Positions 24,332-31,935 of a stretch of DNA of 64,000 bases are shown piece by piece. The translations under genes were made by a program, and so were the position numbers. The notes under the pieces are model-generated. The model did not search any database. It saw only the letters and a program-made list of their open reading frames with translations, and was not told the DNA's origin. The first letter of the stretch is position 1; each line of letters starts with the position of its first letter. This stretch comes from a virus, in the IMG/VR virus record IMGVR_UViG_3300020578_000065, positions 1-64,000 of that record; one strand, 5' to 3'.

Positions 24332-26122
24332 TTAAGTTACAGGACTAGCGGGAGTTGCTGGCGCTTCTGGGGCTGCTGGGGCGCCCCCTGCTGGTGCTGT
24401 CGAGACTGGCCCAGCAATATTTTCTGGGCCCAATGCTGCATTGGCTTCTGGAGCTGCTTGTAATTCATCTGCTGAGTCCTGATCACTGGAAATGTCACTA
24501 ATAGATAATCCAACGCTACGCAAATCTTTACCAACAGGTTTATCTAATTTTTCATCAGTATTTTCTTGACGCCATAATTTATCATTCTTGGCCATTTCTT
24601 CCTCAGTTAAGCCTAAAAATCTTTCTAGTGCAAAACGTTTGCTAACATAGGGAAATTGTTGTATCGTATTGAAATTATTAGCGCGAACTGTATCCAGTTC
24701 GCCCTGACGATAACTAGCAAAATTTTGTGGAGGATTAAATTGTAATTTAAATAATCCTGCGTCAATACTAAATCCTCTCCAACGTAAGAATAATTTAAAT
24801 TCTTCGTCGAATCTAGTTGCCATATAACTTTGCAAACGTTCACAATATTGATTAAAACGAAATTCTTGAATTAGTGCAGTACCAACTTTACCATCAGTCA
24901 TAATACGCTCACTGTCATCTGGACCAGTTGGCAAGTATGAACTTGGTACACGCAGACCACGTGCTAATCTATTATTGAAATAACGTAGATCGTCAATCTC
25001 ACCTAAATTTTGTCCGCCCTGCATAACTTCTACACTTGATCCGCGACCATCTGCGGTGACTGGAAAGAAGTAATCCTCATTCATTGAAAGTGGGTTATAT
25101 GTAGCATCTACAATTGATTGTCCGCCATACACGCTGGGAATTCTACGCTGGTGTATTTCGTTTTTAATGCGCTCTACAAATGCCATAGCCATATGACTTG
25201 GCATGTTACCTACGTCAATCTTAAATAATCTGCGTTCTGGAGCACGTTGGACACGATAGATTAATACTGCATCTTCAAGTAATTCTTTTTGTTTGTAAAC
25301 TTTAAATATATTTTCTAATATACTTTGACCGAATGGCCAAAATCTATCAAGTCCTTCAGTAAGACTAAAATGCACTACATGTTTTGAATCAATAGCACTT
25401 TCGCTTTGACCCAATGTAAAACGACTGCCTGTGGTATTATATGGCATTGCAGGTACAGTGTAAGGTGTATTAGTTCCGCCACCTGTTCCGCCTAATCCTG
25501 TTGCAGGATTAGCAGCAAAATCTGTATTTGTTTTTTGTGCTACGCTTAAATTTTGTAGATTAATATTTAAATCTTTTAATACATATTGCTCGGGCAGTTT
25601 GCCTTCGCTTTCATTCACAATAACTTTGATAACTTTTACCATATCCACCCAAAACAATTTAAATGTTTCTGGGTCTCGCACAAAAACTTGATCGCCATAC
25701 TTAATTGTATTACGAAATATTTTAAATATTCTATGGTTAAGTTCGTTTAAATTAGTCCATTGCTGTAGTTGAGTTTTTAATATTTCAACTTCGTGTGGCG
25801 TAGGATCATCTAAGAATTTAAATGCAAATGGTGTTCCATTTTGTTCATTTGTTTGTGTGCTGAATTCTGATATAATGTCTAAACAAGCATTTATTTCAGC
25901 GTCAACATCCATCATTTCATATTGATTGTAACGTTCAATACGATTAGGATGTCCAGTGTAGACTTCAGGAAGTCTACTCATGTAGTTACGGAAACTCCAA
26001 TCTAAATTGCTATTTTGCGTAGTATTATTAACGCTATTGTTCCAGGCACCAGTGTTACTATTAAGACCGCTAATGGGACTACTAATACCCGATTTATTTA
26101 AAAAACGTTTGGTTAATGGCAT
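24332..26122 (-). CDS. gp20: Portal vertex protein (gp20)
   Basis: This 596-aa protein has the T4-type portal pattern: YEMMDVDAEINACLDIISEF (about 67-86) near the start, VHFSLTEGLDRFWPFGQS, VYRVQRAPERRLF (split around 283-295), YGGQSIVDATYNPLSMNEDY and the highly conserved SSVEVMQGGQNLGEIDDLRY, each at its expected order. It forms the dodecameric DNA channel and starts head assembly. The C-terminus is Pro/Ala-rich and low complexity. It is preceded by TATAAATA 17 nt upstream. It follows the tape measure gene by 25 bases on the same strand. Confidence 0.97.
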   Translation of the reverse strand: MPLTKRFLNKSGISSPISGLNSNTGAWNNSVNNTTQNSNLDWSFRNYMSRLPEVYTGHPNRIERYNQYEMMDVDAEINACLDIISEFSTQTNEQNGTPFAFKFLDDPTPHEVEILKTQLQQWTNLNELNHRIFKIFRNTIKYGDQVFVRDPETFKLFWVDMVKVIKVIVNESEGKLPEQYVLKDLNINLQNLSVAQKTNTDFAANPATGLGGTGGGTNTPYTVPAMPYNTTGSRFTLGQSESAIDSKHVVHFSLTEGLDRFWPFGQSILENIFKVYKQKELLEDAVLIYRVQRAPERRLFKIDVGNMPSHMAMAFVERIKNEIHQRRIPSVYGGQSIVDATYNPLSMNEDYFFPVTADGRGSSVEVMQGGQNLGEIDDLRYFNNRLARGLRVPSSYLPTGPDDSERIMTDGKVGTALIQEFRFNQYCERLQSYMATRFDEEFKLFLRWRGFSIDAGLFKLQFNPPQNFASYRQGELDTVRANNFNTIQQFPYVSKRFALERFLGLTEEEMAKNDKLWRQENTDEKLDKPVGKDLRSVGLSISDISSDQDSADELQAAPEANAALGPENIAGPVSTAPAGGAPAAPEAPATPASPVT

Positions 26123-26139
26123 TGATATATCTCAAAGAC

Positions 26140-26147
26140 TATTTATA
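26140..26147 (-). promoter_or_regulatory. Late promoter element TATAAATA
   Basis: Exact T4 late consensus on the minus strand, 17 nt before the gp20 ATG at 26122. It overlaps the stop region of the tape measure gene. Confidence 0.7.
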
Positions 26148-29100
26148 TTATGACCTTGATGCACGTAGTATTTTTTCTTGTGTACTTTGTTGATTTTGTA
26201 GTATATCGATTACCCTTTCCAATCTTAAAATATACTCTCCGGTAGATTTAACTGTTTGATCGGAAACATGTCTCATCGCTGTTTCTACTTTTTCTGCTAT
26301 TTGTTGGTTAATACTTTCAGCATTTGTTAAATTACTTTCCTTTGTTTCTTCCATTTTACTTATTTTATCTAAAATAGTATTTGAAATAGATATTTGTTTA
26401 ATTGAATCATTTTTGGTAATTCCTAATGATCCTTCATAAGATGGATTACCCATGGACATTTGACCTAATTGAGCAAGTACACTATTTTTTGCTAATGGCA
26501 CAACAGCTTCAAGACCGTGCATTTCTACATCATATCCAGACTTAGGTCCTTGTACAATACCGCCTTCTGCCAACTGTGCGTGTATATGTCCACCTGTTGA
26601 TTTTTCAGTTCTATTATTGTATTCATCTATTGCGTGGCTAAAGCCCATTGACTTTAGTTGTGCAACAATGTCTCTACCTTCTTTTACACTTGGCGTGCTA
26701 GTTAGTGTAAAATCTACTGCTCTGCCTTTTGTATGTTGACTATTAGGACTGTTCTGTTGATGATATTGATCATTGAATGATGAAAAATATTTAAAGTCAG
26801 GAATAGTATTTTGTATTTGTTGTGATAAATCTATTAACCTACTATCTACTCTTGCCCCGGGAGCCTGAACATCTCCTTGTTTTAGTTTAAGTCCTTCTGC
26901 TATAAGATCGCCGCGATCTACTCCACTTGATGTGCTTGCTCCTGCTCCACCACTTAGTGGAGTTTTGCCGCTTACTAGGTCTGCTAGTATCTGAAGTCTT
27001 TCGTCAGTTACCTTACTAAATGCTGCGGCATGTTCTCTAGTGATTTGAAGTTTTCTTCTTTGTTCTTCTAAATCATCTCTACTTTTAACATATTCTTTTT
27101 CTAATGCATTTAAAGCTTGAGTGCGGGCACTTACGGATTTTTTTGTTGATGAAATTTTATTTTCTAATTCTGCTAATGATTCCTTAGCAGCCTTATCTTC
27201 AATATACTTTTCTTTAGCCATTATTGGGCCAAATTCACTAAACCCAACTACTACATCGCGCTCCCTTGTAAATCTATCGCGCATTTCTTTGGCTTCTTTT
27301 TCAAGTCTTTTTAATTCTGCTTCGTCATTTTTATTCCATGCATCCCATAATTTTTGACGTTTTGAGACATAGTCTTTTGCCATTTCAACTTGGCGTTCAT
27401 CAAATCCTGCTTCTATTTGTTCTACTGTTTTTGATGGCCCAGTAGTTTCTTCTCCAGGTCGCGCTTCGGCACCCGGTACGGCACCAGACTGTGTGGTAAC
27501 TGTGGTATTTTGTCTAGTTGCTTCTGTATTTGCTTCAATTGCTAATTTTAAGAAATCTTCATTGCGTGTTCTTTGGTCTGTTAATGTTTGTGATGCAATC
27601 GTTGCTGCTTCTGTTGCTTCTTTTGCTTTTTCTGTGATTTCATTGCTATCACTAAAGAATGATTTAATACCATCATAGTTTTCAATAACGCCCATTAACC
27701 CGCCGGCTACTGCTCCTAATCCTGTACCTATAGGACCAAAGACAGAACCCATCAGAGCAAATTGTGCCGCCGAACCTATTATTCCACCTGCCGCACTTAA
27801 TCCTTGCGCGCCCTTTGCATCAACAACGTTTAGGCTTTGTAACATTCCTGCGCCTTGTTGTAGGGCATAACCACCTACCATAGCAGCAGCGCCGTGACCT
27901 CCTACCGTAGCCATATGGCCCATACGATCTCTAACACCTGCGCCGCTAGTAGGAATAATTCCAGTAGTATTTTCGTCGCCTAATACTAATCTTCCGAATC
28001 TACCTCGTTGTGGTCCACCTGCTTGAGGTCCAGTAGGAGCAACTATGCCTCCTGTGCCCGGTAATGGCATACCTGTGCCAACGCCGCCTGCCCCTAAAAT
28101 TCTACCACGAGCCTGTGCCTCTGACATGCCTTGGGCTCGCATTTTTCTATATTGTTTTTGCTGAGCCTTAGTCATGCCTGTAGAACCTATAGGCATCATA
28201 GCGCCGCCACCTACACAGTTACATATTTCTTGTAGGTTAATAACTCTTACCAACATAGCATTTGCTGGTGTTTGACCTAACTGACCTTGACCTGGACCAG
28301 TTAAACGACCAAATCTATCTTTGGTATTACTAAATGGGTTTCTACGTGCTTGCGCACTAGTCATAATACCCATAGCATATGTTGCAGCAAAGGCTGCTGC
28401 TGCTAGAACCTTAAAGGAGTCAATAGCATCTTCCATACCAACGGCTAATGGGTTAAAGCGGTCTATTACACGATCTAGGCCTTGCTGGAACTTTCTTTCC
28501 ATTGCTTCCATGTTAGCAACGCCTTCCATTAAGGCGTCCCTAGTAGCCTGCTGTGCATCTACACCTTTTTTACCTGCCTCTAATGCTGCTTGCGCATTTT
28601 TTCTTTGACCAGTGACACCTTGCTCTGATGCCATAGTCATTCGTTCAGTGCTTACTCCTATAGTTTTTGCTAATTCAATACCGGCTGGACCTAATTCAGC
28701 AATGCCGGTACCAAAACGTTGCATAGTCTTGTCAATTGAAGCAGTGTTTTCATTCATTATATTTGCAGTTACAACAGTGCCTTCTACGCCTGCTTCTAAA
28801 TCTCTACCTGCTTTTAATACATCTAGACCGCTTACTTGCAATCGCGCAGTGTATTCAGTCATTACCTTACCGCCGCTGGCAAATGATTGTAGATAGGCTA
28901 TCTGCGCTTCTTTATCAAATCTTGAAATGCCTTTTATAGCAGTTTGTATATTTTCAACTTGTTGACGTATTCTTTTTTCAGTATCAAAGTCTCCGGCTCT
29001 ATTTGCGTCTGATGCTTGTTTTTCAAGCATCATAATTTTCATTTTAATATTTTCATTTGCTGCTGCTAAGTCAAGTGCTGCTTGCTGTTGTTTAATATCG

Positions 29101-29822
29101 GCTCCAGTTAAATCAGCCAATATAACTAAATTCTTCATGTAGGCTTCAGATGATTTTCTTAGATCAGCAACAGGGCGATTTAAGTTTATACCTAATGCGT
29201 TGGCTTGTTGTAAATATTTGCCGGTGTATTCAAAAACTTCTTCAAATGTAAATCCTAATTTTCTAAATCCAGTCATGTTTTTGGTGACGATATCACCAAA
29301 TTTCTGCATACCAGTACCTACACTATCACCGACATTTATAAATGCAGCGCCCGCAGTCTTAGCAGCCTTACCAACAGCCTGCATTTGGAATGTACTACCA
29401 CCTGCGGCTTCTGTCACACCTCTTAATGCTTGTGCTGTAAAATGTGCTTGTGCACCTATATCAGCAATCTCATCAAATCCTCTACTAATTCTATCAGTCT
29501 GAGCAAAGACTTGTTCGATCATAATTGCTGAGGCTTTAGCAGCAGCACCTATACTTTTTCCAAAGACACCCATATCAGAGGTTAGTTGTCCTACAGTATC
29601 AGCCAAGCCTTGGAATAAATTGCCGTATTTGCTGAAACCTTTTTCTGCTGAACTAATGGCGCTAACAAAACTCATGGTTGCCTTGCCGGCACCCTCGAAT
29701 GCAACATTCATAGCCTTGCCAAACTTTGAAGTATCGGCTGTTAGTTTAGATTGGATCTTCGACTGTTCAATAATATAAGCTCTAACGCTTTCTGGGTCGT
29801 TTACGTCATATTTTTCTGCCAT
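26148..29822 (-). CDS. Tape measure protein with internal M15-type peptidase motif
   Basis: This 1224-aa protein is long, Ala/Gly/Met-rich and mostly helical, with hydrophobic segments around residues 470-490 and a Gly/Ala-rich hydrophobic stretch about 640-720, typical of tape measure proteins that set tail length and are ejected ahead of DNA. Around residues 1000-1084 is a compact domain with SQHTKGRAVDF (H1030, D1037) and GGHIHAQL (H1079, H1081), the zinc-ligand layout of M15 D,D-/L,D-peptidases. Such a domain would cut peptidoglycan cross-links during tail penetration (inference). The C-terminal 140 residues are coiled coil. It is divergent from the gp26-like frameshift gene, the usual neighbour of tape measures. 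Confidence 0.85.
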   Translation of the reverse strand: MAEKYDVNDPESVRAYIIEQSKIQSKLTADTSKFGKAMNVAFEGAGKATMSFVSAISSAEKGFSKYGNLFQGLADTVGQLTSDMGVFGKSIGAAAKASAIMIEQVFAQTDRISRGFDEIADIGAQAHFTAQALRGVTEAAGGSTFQMQAVGKAAKTAGAAFINVGDSVGTGMQKFGDIVTKNMTGFRKLGFTFEEVFEYTGKYLQQANALGINLNRPVADLRKSSEAYMKNLVILADLTGADIKQQQAALDLAAANENIKMKIMMLEKQASDANRAGDFDTEKRIRQQVENIQTAIKGISRFDKEAQIAYLQSFASGGKVMTEYTARLQVSGLDVLKAGRDLEAGVEGTVVTANIMNENTASIDKTMQRFGTGIAELGPAGIELAKTIGVSTERMTMASEQGVTGQRKNAQAALEAGKKGVDAQQATRDALMEGVANMEAMERKFQQGLDRVIDRFNPLAVGMEDAIDSFKVLAAAAFAATYAMGIMTSAQARRNPFSNTKDRFGRLTGPGQGQLGQTPANAMLVRVINLQEICNCVGGGAMMPIGSTGMTKAQQKQYRKMRAQGMSEAQARGRILGAGGVGTGMPLPGTGGIVAPTGPQAGGPQRGRFGRLVLGDENTTGIIPTSGAGVRDRMGHMATVGGHGAAAMVGGYALQQGAGMLQSLNVVDAKGAQGLSAAGGIIGSAAQFALMGSVFGPIGTGLGAVAGGLMGVIENYDGIKSFFSDSNEITEKAKEATEAATIASQTLTDQRTRNEDFLKLAIEANTEATRQNTTVTTQSGAVPGAEARPGEETTGPSKTVEQIEAGFDERQVEMAKDYVSKRQKLWDAWNKNDEAELKRLEKEAKEMRDRFTRERDVVVGFSEFGPIMAKEKYIEDKAAKESLAELENKISSTKKSVSARTQALNALEKEYVKSRDDLEEQRRKLQITREHAAAFSKVTDERLQILADLVSGKTPLSGGAGASTSSGVDRGDLIAEGLKLKQGDVQAPGARVDSRLIDLSQQIQNTIPDFKYFSSFNDQYHQQNSPNSQHTKGRAVDFTLTSTPSVKEGRDIVAQLKSMGFSHAIDEYNNRTEKSTGGHIHAQLAEGGIVQGPKSGYDVEMHGLEAVVPLAKNSVLAQLGQMSMGNPSYEGSLGITKNDSIKQISISNTILDKISKMEETKESNLTNAESINQQIAEKVETAMRHVSDQTVKSTGEYILRLERVIDILQNQQSTQEKILRASRS

Positions 29823-29831
29823 TTATATGCT

Positions 29832-29855
29832 CACTAAATACATTACTATTTAGTG
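29832..29855. promoter_or_regulatory. Palindromic divergent late promoter
   Basis: A perfect inverted repeat (9-bp arms at 29832-29840 and 29847-29855, 6-nt centre) places the variant late element ACTAAATA on both strands: plus strand at 29833-29840 toward the gp26-like gene and minus strand at 29854-29847 toward the tape measure gene. The symmetry suggests balanced expression of the two genes. Confidence 0.5.
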
Positions 29856-29889
29856 CCAAAATTACACTATTATTGAGGTTAATCCATTT

Positions 29890-30714
29890 ATGAATACTAA
29901 TCCTTTAAAACAGTATTTTCGTCGCCCTAGCGTTTATTTAAAACTTCCTAGCGGGGGTCAAGGATATCCAGAAGGTTCTATCACACTTAGTGATTCAGGT
30001 GAACTTCCTGTCTATCCAATGACCGCTATAGATGAAATTACTAGTAAAACTCCAGACGCACTGTTTAATGGTACTGCTGTTGTTGAAATTATTAAAAGTT
30101 GTGTACCAGATATTAAAGATCCATGGGTAATAAAGAATATTGATATTGATAGTATCTTAATTTCTATACGTGCTGCTTCAGGAGCAGGAAGTATAGATGT
30201 GAACACTAAATGCCCAAAGTGTTCAAATGAAGCCATGTATGGTGTTAATTTAGTGAGCGCACTTAATACTATGAAAAGTGGCGATTATAATAAAGAACTA
30301 TCAATAAATGATTTAAAAATTAAGTTTAAACCGTTAGATTATCGTGAATTAAATCGATCTAGTTTAGAACAAATGGAGATACAAAAACTTTTTACATCAA
30401 TTGAAGGCACTGAAGATATAGCACAAAAGAATAAGTTAACAGAACAAGCATTACGTGGCCTTACTGATTTAACTATGGAACTAGTTTCTAAAGCAATAGA
30501 TTATATAAAAACTCCAGAAACCATAGTGTCTCAGCCTGAATATATTTTAGAATTTTTAAAGAATGTAGATATGAAAGATTATGTAACTATACGTGATTAT
30601 AATGCTAGCCTTCGCTCACAGGCATCTTTAAAACCACTCGATATAAAGTGTACGGAGTGTGGGAACGAGTTTGAACAACCGTTTACACTAAACATGTCTG
30701 ATTTTTTCGGCTAA
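29890..30714 (+). CDS. gp26: gp26-like baseplate hub/tail assembly protein (frame-0 product)
   Basis: This 274-aa protein matches the pattern of the T4 baseplate family to which gp26 belongs: a Pro-rich start (FRRPSVYLKLPSGGQGYPEG), YPMTAIDEITSKTPDALFNG, then LISIRAASGAGSIDVNTKCP. Two Cys pairs, C108/C111 and C254/C257, form a probable zinc site. The last codons are part of the slippery sequence T TTT TTC, followed by GGC and TAA, so ribosomes either stop here or slip back one base and add 76 residues. SD GAGG lies 11 bases before the ATG. Location beside the tape measure gene suggests a tail-assembly-chaperone role in addition to, or instead of, a hub role. Confidence 0.85.
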   Translation: MNTNPLKQYFRRPSVYLKLPSGGQGYPEGSITLSDSGELPVYPMTAIDEITSKTPDALFNGTAVVEIIKSCVPDIKDPWVIKNIDIDSILISIRAASGAGSIDVNTKCPKCSNEAMYGVNLVSALNTMKSGDYNKELSINDLKIKFKPLDYRELNRSSLEQMEIQKLFTSIEGTEDIAQKNKLTEQALRGLTDLTMELVSKAIDYIKTPETIVSQPEYILEFLKNVDMKDYVTIRDYNASLRSQASLKPLDIKCTECGNEFEQPFTLNMSDFFG

Positions 30715-30751
30715 GGCTTCTTTATCTCGCTCCTGACGAAATTAAGAAGCT
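30702..30751 (+). promoter_or_regulatory. Programmed -1 ribosomal frameshift element
   Basis: The heptamer TTTTTTC (30702-30708) is in the X XXY YYZ register of the gp26-like frame. One sense codon and the TAA stop (30712-30714) follow. A 7-bp stem, GCTTCTT (30716-30722) with AAGAAGC (30744-30750) and a possible closing G-U pair, starts seven bases after the heptamer, the usual spacer. All three parts of a -1 frameshift signal are present. Confidence 0.85.
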
Positions 30752-30938
30752 CATAGATCAATACGAAAAAGACGTTAATACAATTAAAAAAAATGCTCTA
30801 TCAATAGCATGGTATATGCGTGGTGGTATTTCCTATACAGATGTTTTAAACTTAAGTCAAGAGGAATATGACATGTGTAATAAATTAATTGAGCAAAATC
30901 TTGAAACAACCAAAAAGAGTAATTTACCATTCTTTTAA
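30702..30938 (+). CDS. -1 frame extension of the gp26-like protein (frameshift product)
   Basis: In the -1 frame the sequence is open from 30702 (a TGA lies just before) to the TAA at 30936-30938. After slippage it adds 76 residues: RLRLLYLAPDEIKKLIDQYE, then KKNALSIAWYMRGGISYTD and a C-terminus LETTKKSNLPFF. I recall the YMRGG...LETTKKS.LPFF pattern after gp26-like genes of aquatic T4-like phages. The conserved part begins well before the first in-frame ATG (WYMRGG), so independent initiation would remove it; frameshifting yields a 349-aa fusion. This parallels the G/GT tail assembly chaperones of lambda, which lie beside the tape measure gene. Confidence 0.8.
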   Translation, partial: FFRLRLLYLAPDEIKKLIDQYEKDVNTIKKNALSIAWYMRGGISYTDVLNLSQEEYDMCNKLIEQNLETTKKSNLPFF

Positions 30939-30957
30939 AGTTGTCCTACGGACAACT
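30939..30957 (+). terminator. Hairpin directly after the frameshift gene
   Basis: AGTTGTCC and GGACAACT form a perfect 8-bp stem with the 3-nt loop TAC, starting one base after the stop at 30938. It lacks a clean U-tract, so it may be a weak terminator or a 3'-end stabiliser. Confidence 0.5.
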
Positions 30958-30974
30958 ACTTCGTTCGCTATCGC

Positions 30975-31100
30975 TCACTCAGTTTCTTTTAAATTATTCT
31001 TGGATTTATATATTTTGCCGCTTTGAAGCCATGGTAGTGCTATTACAGCACTACCAAAGATTGAACTTGCCTGCCCATCATCCATGTCGTTTGTTCCCAT
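30975..31100 (-). CDS. Possible small protein, 41 aa
   Basis: A minus-strand frame starts at an ATG (31100) with AGGA seven bases upstream and reads MGTNDMDDGQASSIFG, then SAVIALPWLQSGKIY and a basic tail. It has a short hydrophobic centre but no known motif. It overlaps the 61-aa frame at 31043-31228 in a different register; only one is likely to be expressed. The Shine-Dalgarno favours this one. A 9-bp hairpin (31033-31055) lies within it. Confidence 0.35.
   Translation of the reverse strand: MGTNDMDDGQASSIFGSAVIALPWLQSGKIYKSKNNLKETE
31033..31055. other. Strong hairpin, 9-bp stem and 5-nt loop
   Basis: GGTAGTGCT and AGCACTACC are perfectly complementary around ATTAC. It may end transcripts converging from both sides, although no U-tract follows on either strand. 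Confidence 0.45.
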
Positions 31101-31228
31101 AATACTATCCTGTTTTGATGTATTATGCTACCGGTTATACTGTAAAGTTTATGGACTGTAGTTGTAGACTCATCATCTACTATAACGCATGTTACATATC
31201 CGCAAAACGAAATAAGATATGTACTCAT
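31043..31228 (-). CDS. Doubtful 61-aa reading frame
   Basis: The frame starts MSTYLISFCGYVTCVIVDD with ATG at 31228 but has no Shine-Dalgarno and its last third overlaps the better-supported 41-aa frame. It is the only longer frame in the 30,939-31,345 gap. No recognisable domain. Confidence 0.2.
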   Translation of the reverse strand: MSTYLISFCGYVTCVIVDDESTTTVHKLYSITGSIIHQNRIVLWEQTTWMMGRQVQSLVVL

Positions 31229-31229
31229 T

Positions 31230-31341
31230 GAGGGTTCGCAAACCTTTCGATTGCCCTCTCGGTATACGATACTATAAAAGTATCTTTACTCCAGATCCGC
31301 AGGCTACTGGCTTCCCAGGCTTGCTCAAGGAGGATAGTTAA
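31230..31341. ncRNA. Hairpin-rich stretch, possible structured RNA
   Basis: This stretch holds several inverted repeats in about 110 bases: GAGGG/CCCTC (31230-31234/31254-31258) enclosing GGTT/AACC, GATACT/AGTATC (31268-31273/31279-31284), a two-part stem GCAGGC/GCTTGC (31299-31304/31319-31324, one G-U) enclosing CTGG/CCAG, and GATAGT/ACTATC near 31333-31347. Local GC is higher than in surrounding DNA. The GC-rich stem pairs better as plus-strand RNA. It fits no tRNA or riboswitch consensus that I can recognise; it could be a small RNA, a leader or a convergent termination zone. Confidence 0.35.
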
Positions 31342-31345
31342 ACTA

Positions 31346-31927
31346 TCAATTAAGTTTTGTGCTAACTAAAGTATTGGTATTTGTATCAAGTGTTATAGTA
31401 TTCGACTTGGTGTCTATAGAGATATTAGAGTATTTTTTAACGAAATCTTTATTCAATTTAAAAAAGTGATCAAAATCAATTATTAACCAATCACCCAATT
31501 TATTACTAGTATAATACATAAATTGATCAGTGACCCAAGTGTATTTGCTTTGTACGCATACAAAACGTCCCTTGCGGTTAAATTTCATAAACAGTATATT
31601 AAAATCATCAGATTCAGCTACAGCCATCATTTGTTCTAACCAACCATCTAATACTTTACAGTCGCCCATTAGTACTAAATGAAATGGAAAATCAGCGTAA
31701 CTCTTACATTCTGCATTAAATTTTGGGAAACTCTGTCCTGGAACAATGTCACCCTTAAAACTACGTATTTGGCCTTCGTGTAATATCTGTGTACGAACTT
31801 GATTTTTGCCGCCCACATATGCGCCGCTGCCCGGAGCACGTATAAAACTTTCGCGGTATAGGTTGCTTAAAAAAGCAGCAATTTCACGTTCAAAACTTGA
31901 ACCCTTTTGTTTTTGTGGGCTAGGCAT
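31346..31927 (-). CDS. PD-(D/E)XK-type nuclease, Holliday-junction-resolvase-like
   Basis: This 193-aa protein starts MPSPQKQKGSSFEREIAAFL; the KGSSFERE opening (E13/E15) with APGSGAYVGG, then GD (59-60) and AECK (E73, K75) follow the E-x-D-ExK order of Hjc-like and related PD-(D/E)XK nucleases. The C-terminal half is a beta-rich region with a Thr/Asn-rich tail. It could resolve branched DNA during recombination-dependent replication, a task done in T4 by the unrelated gp49. Neighbouring gp46 and gp47 fit that role. Alternative: a structure-specific or host-DNA nuclease. Confidence 0.65.
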   Translation of the reverse strand: MPSPQKQKGSSFEREIAAFLSNLYRESFIRAPGSGAYVGGKNQVRTQILHEGQIRSFKGDIVPGQSFPKFNAECKSYADFPFHLVLMGDCKVLDGWLEQMMAVAESDDFNILFMKFNRKGRFVCVQSKYTWVTDQFMYYTSNKLGDWLIIDFDHFFKLNKDFVKKYSNISIDTKSNTITLDTNTNTLVSTKLN

Positions 31928-31935
31928 ATTGTTAG

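Noticed and set aside
31229-31345. tRNA or tRNA-like gene
   Set aside because: GGTTCGCAAACC looks like a T-arm fragment, but no acceptor, D or anticodon arm can be placed around it on either strand.
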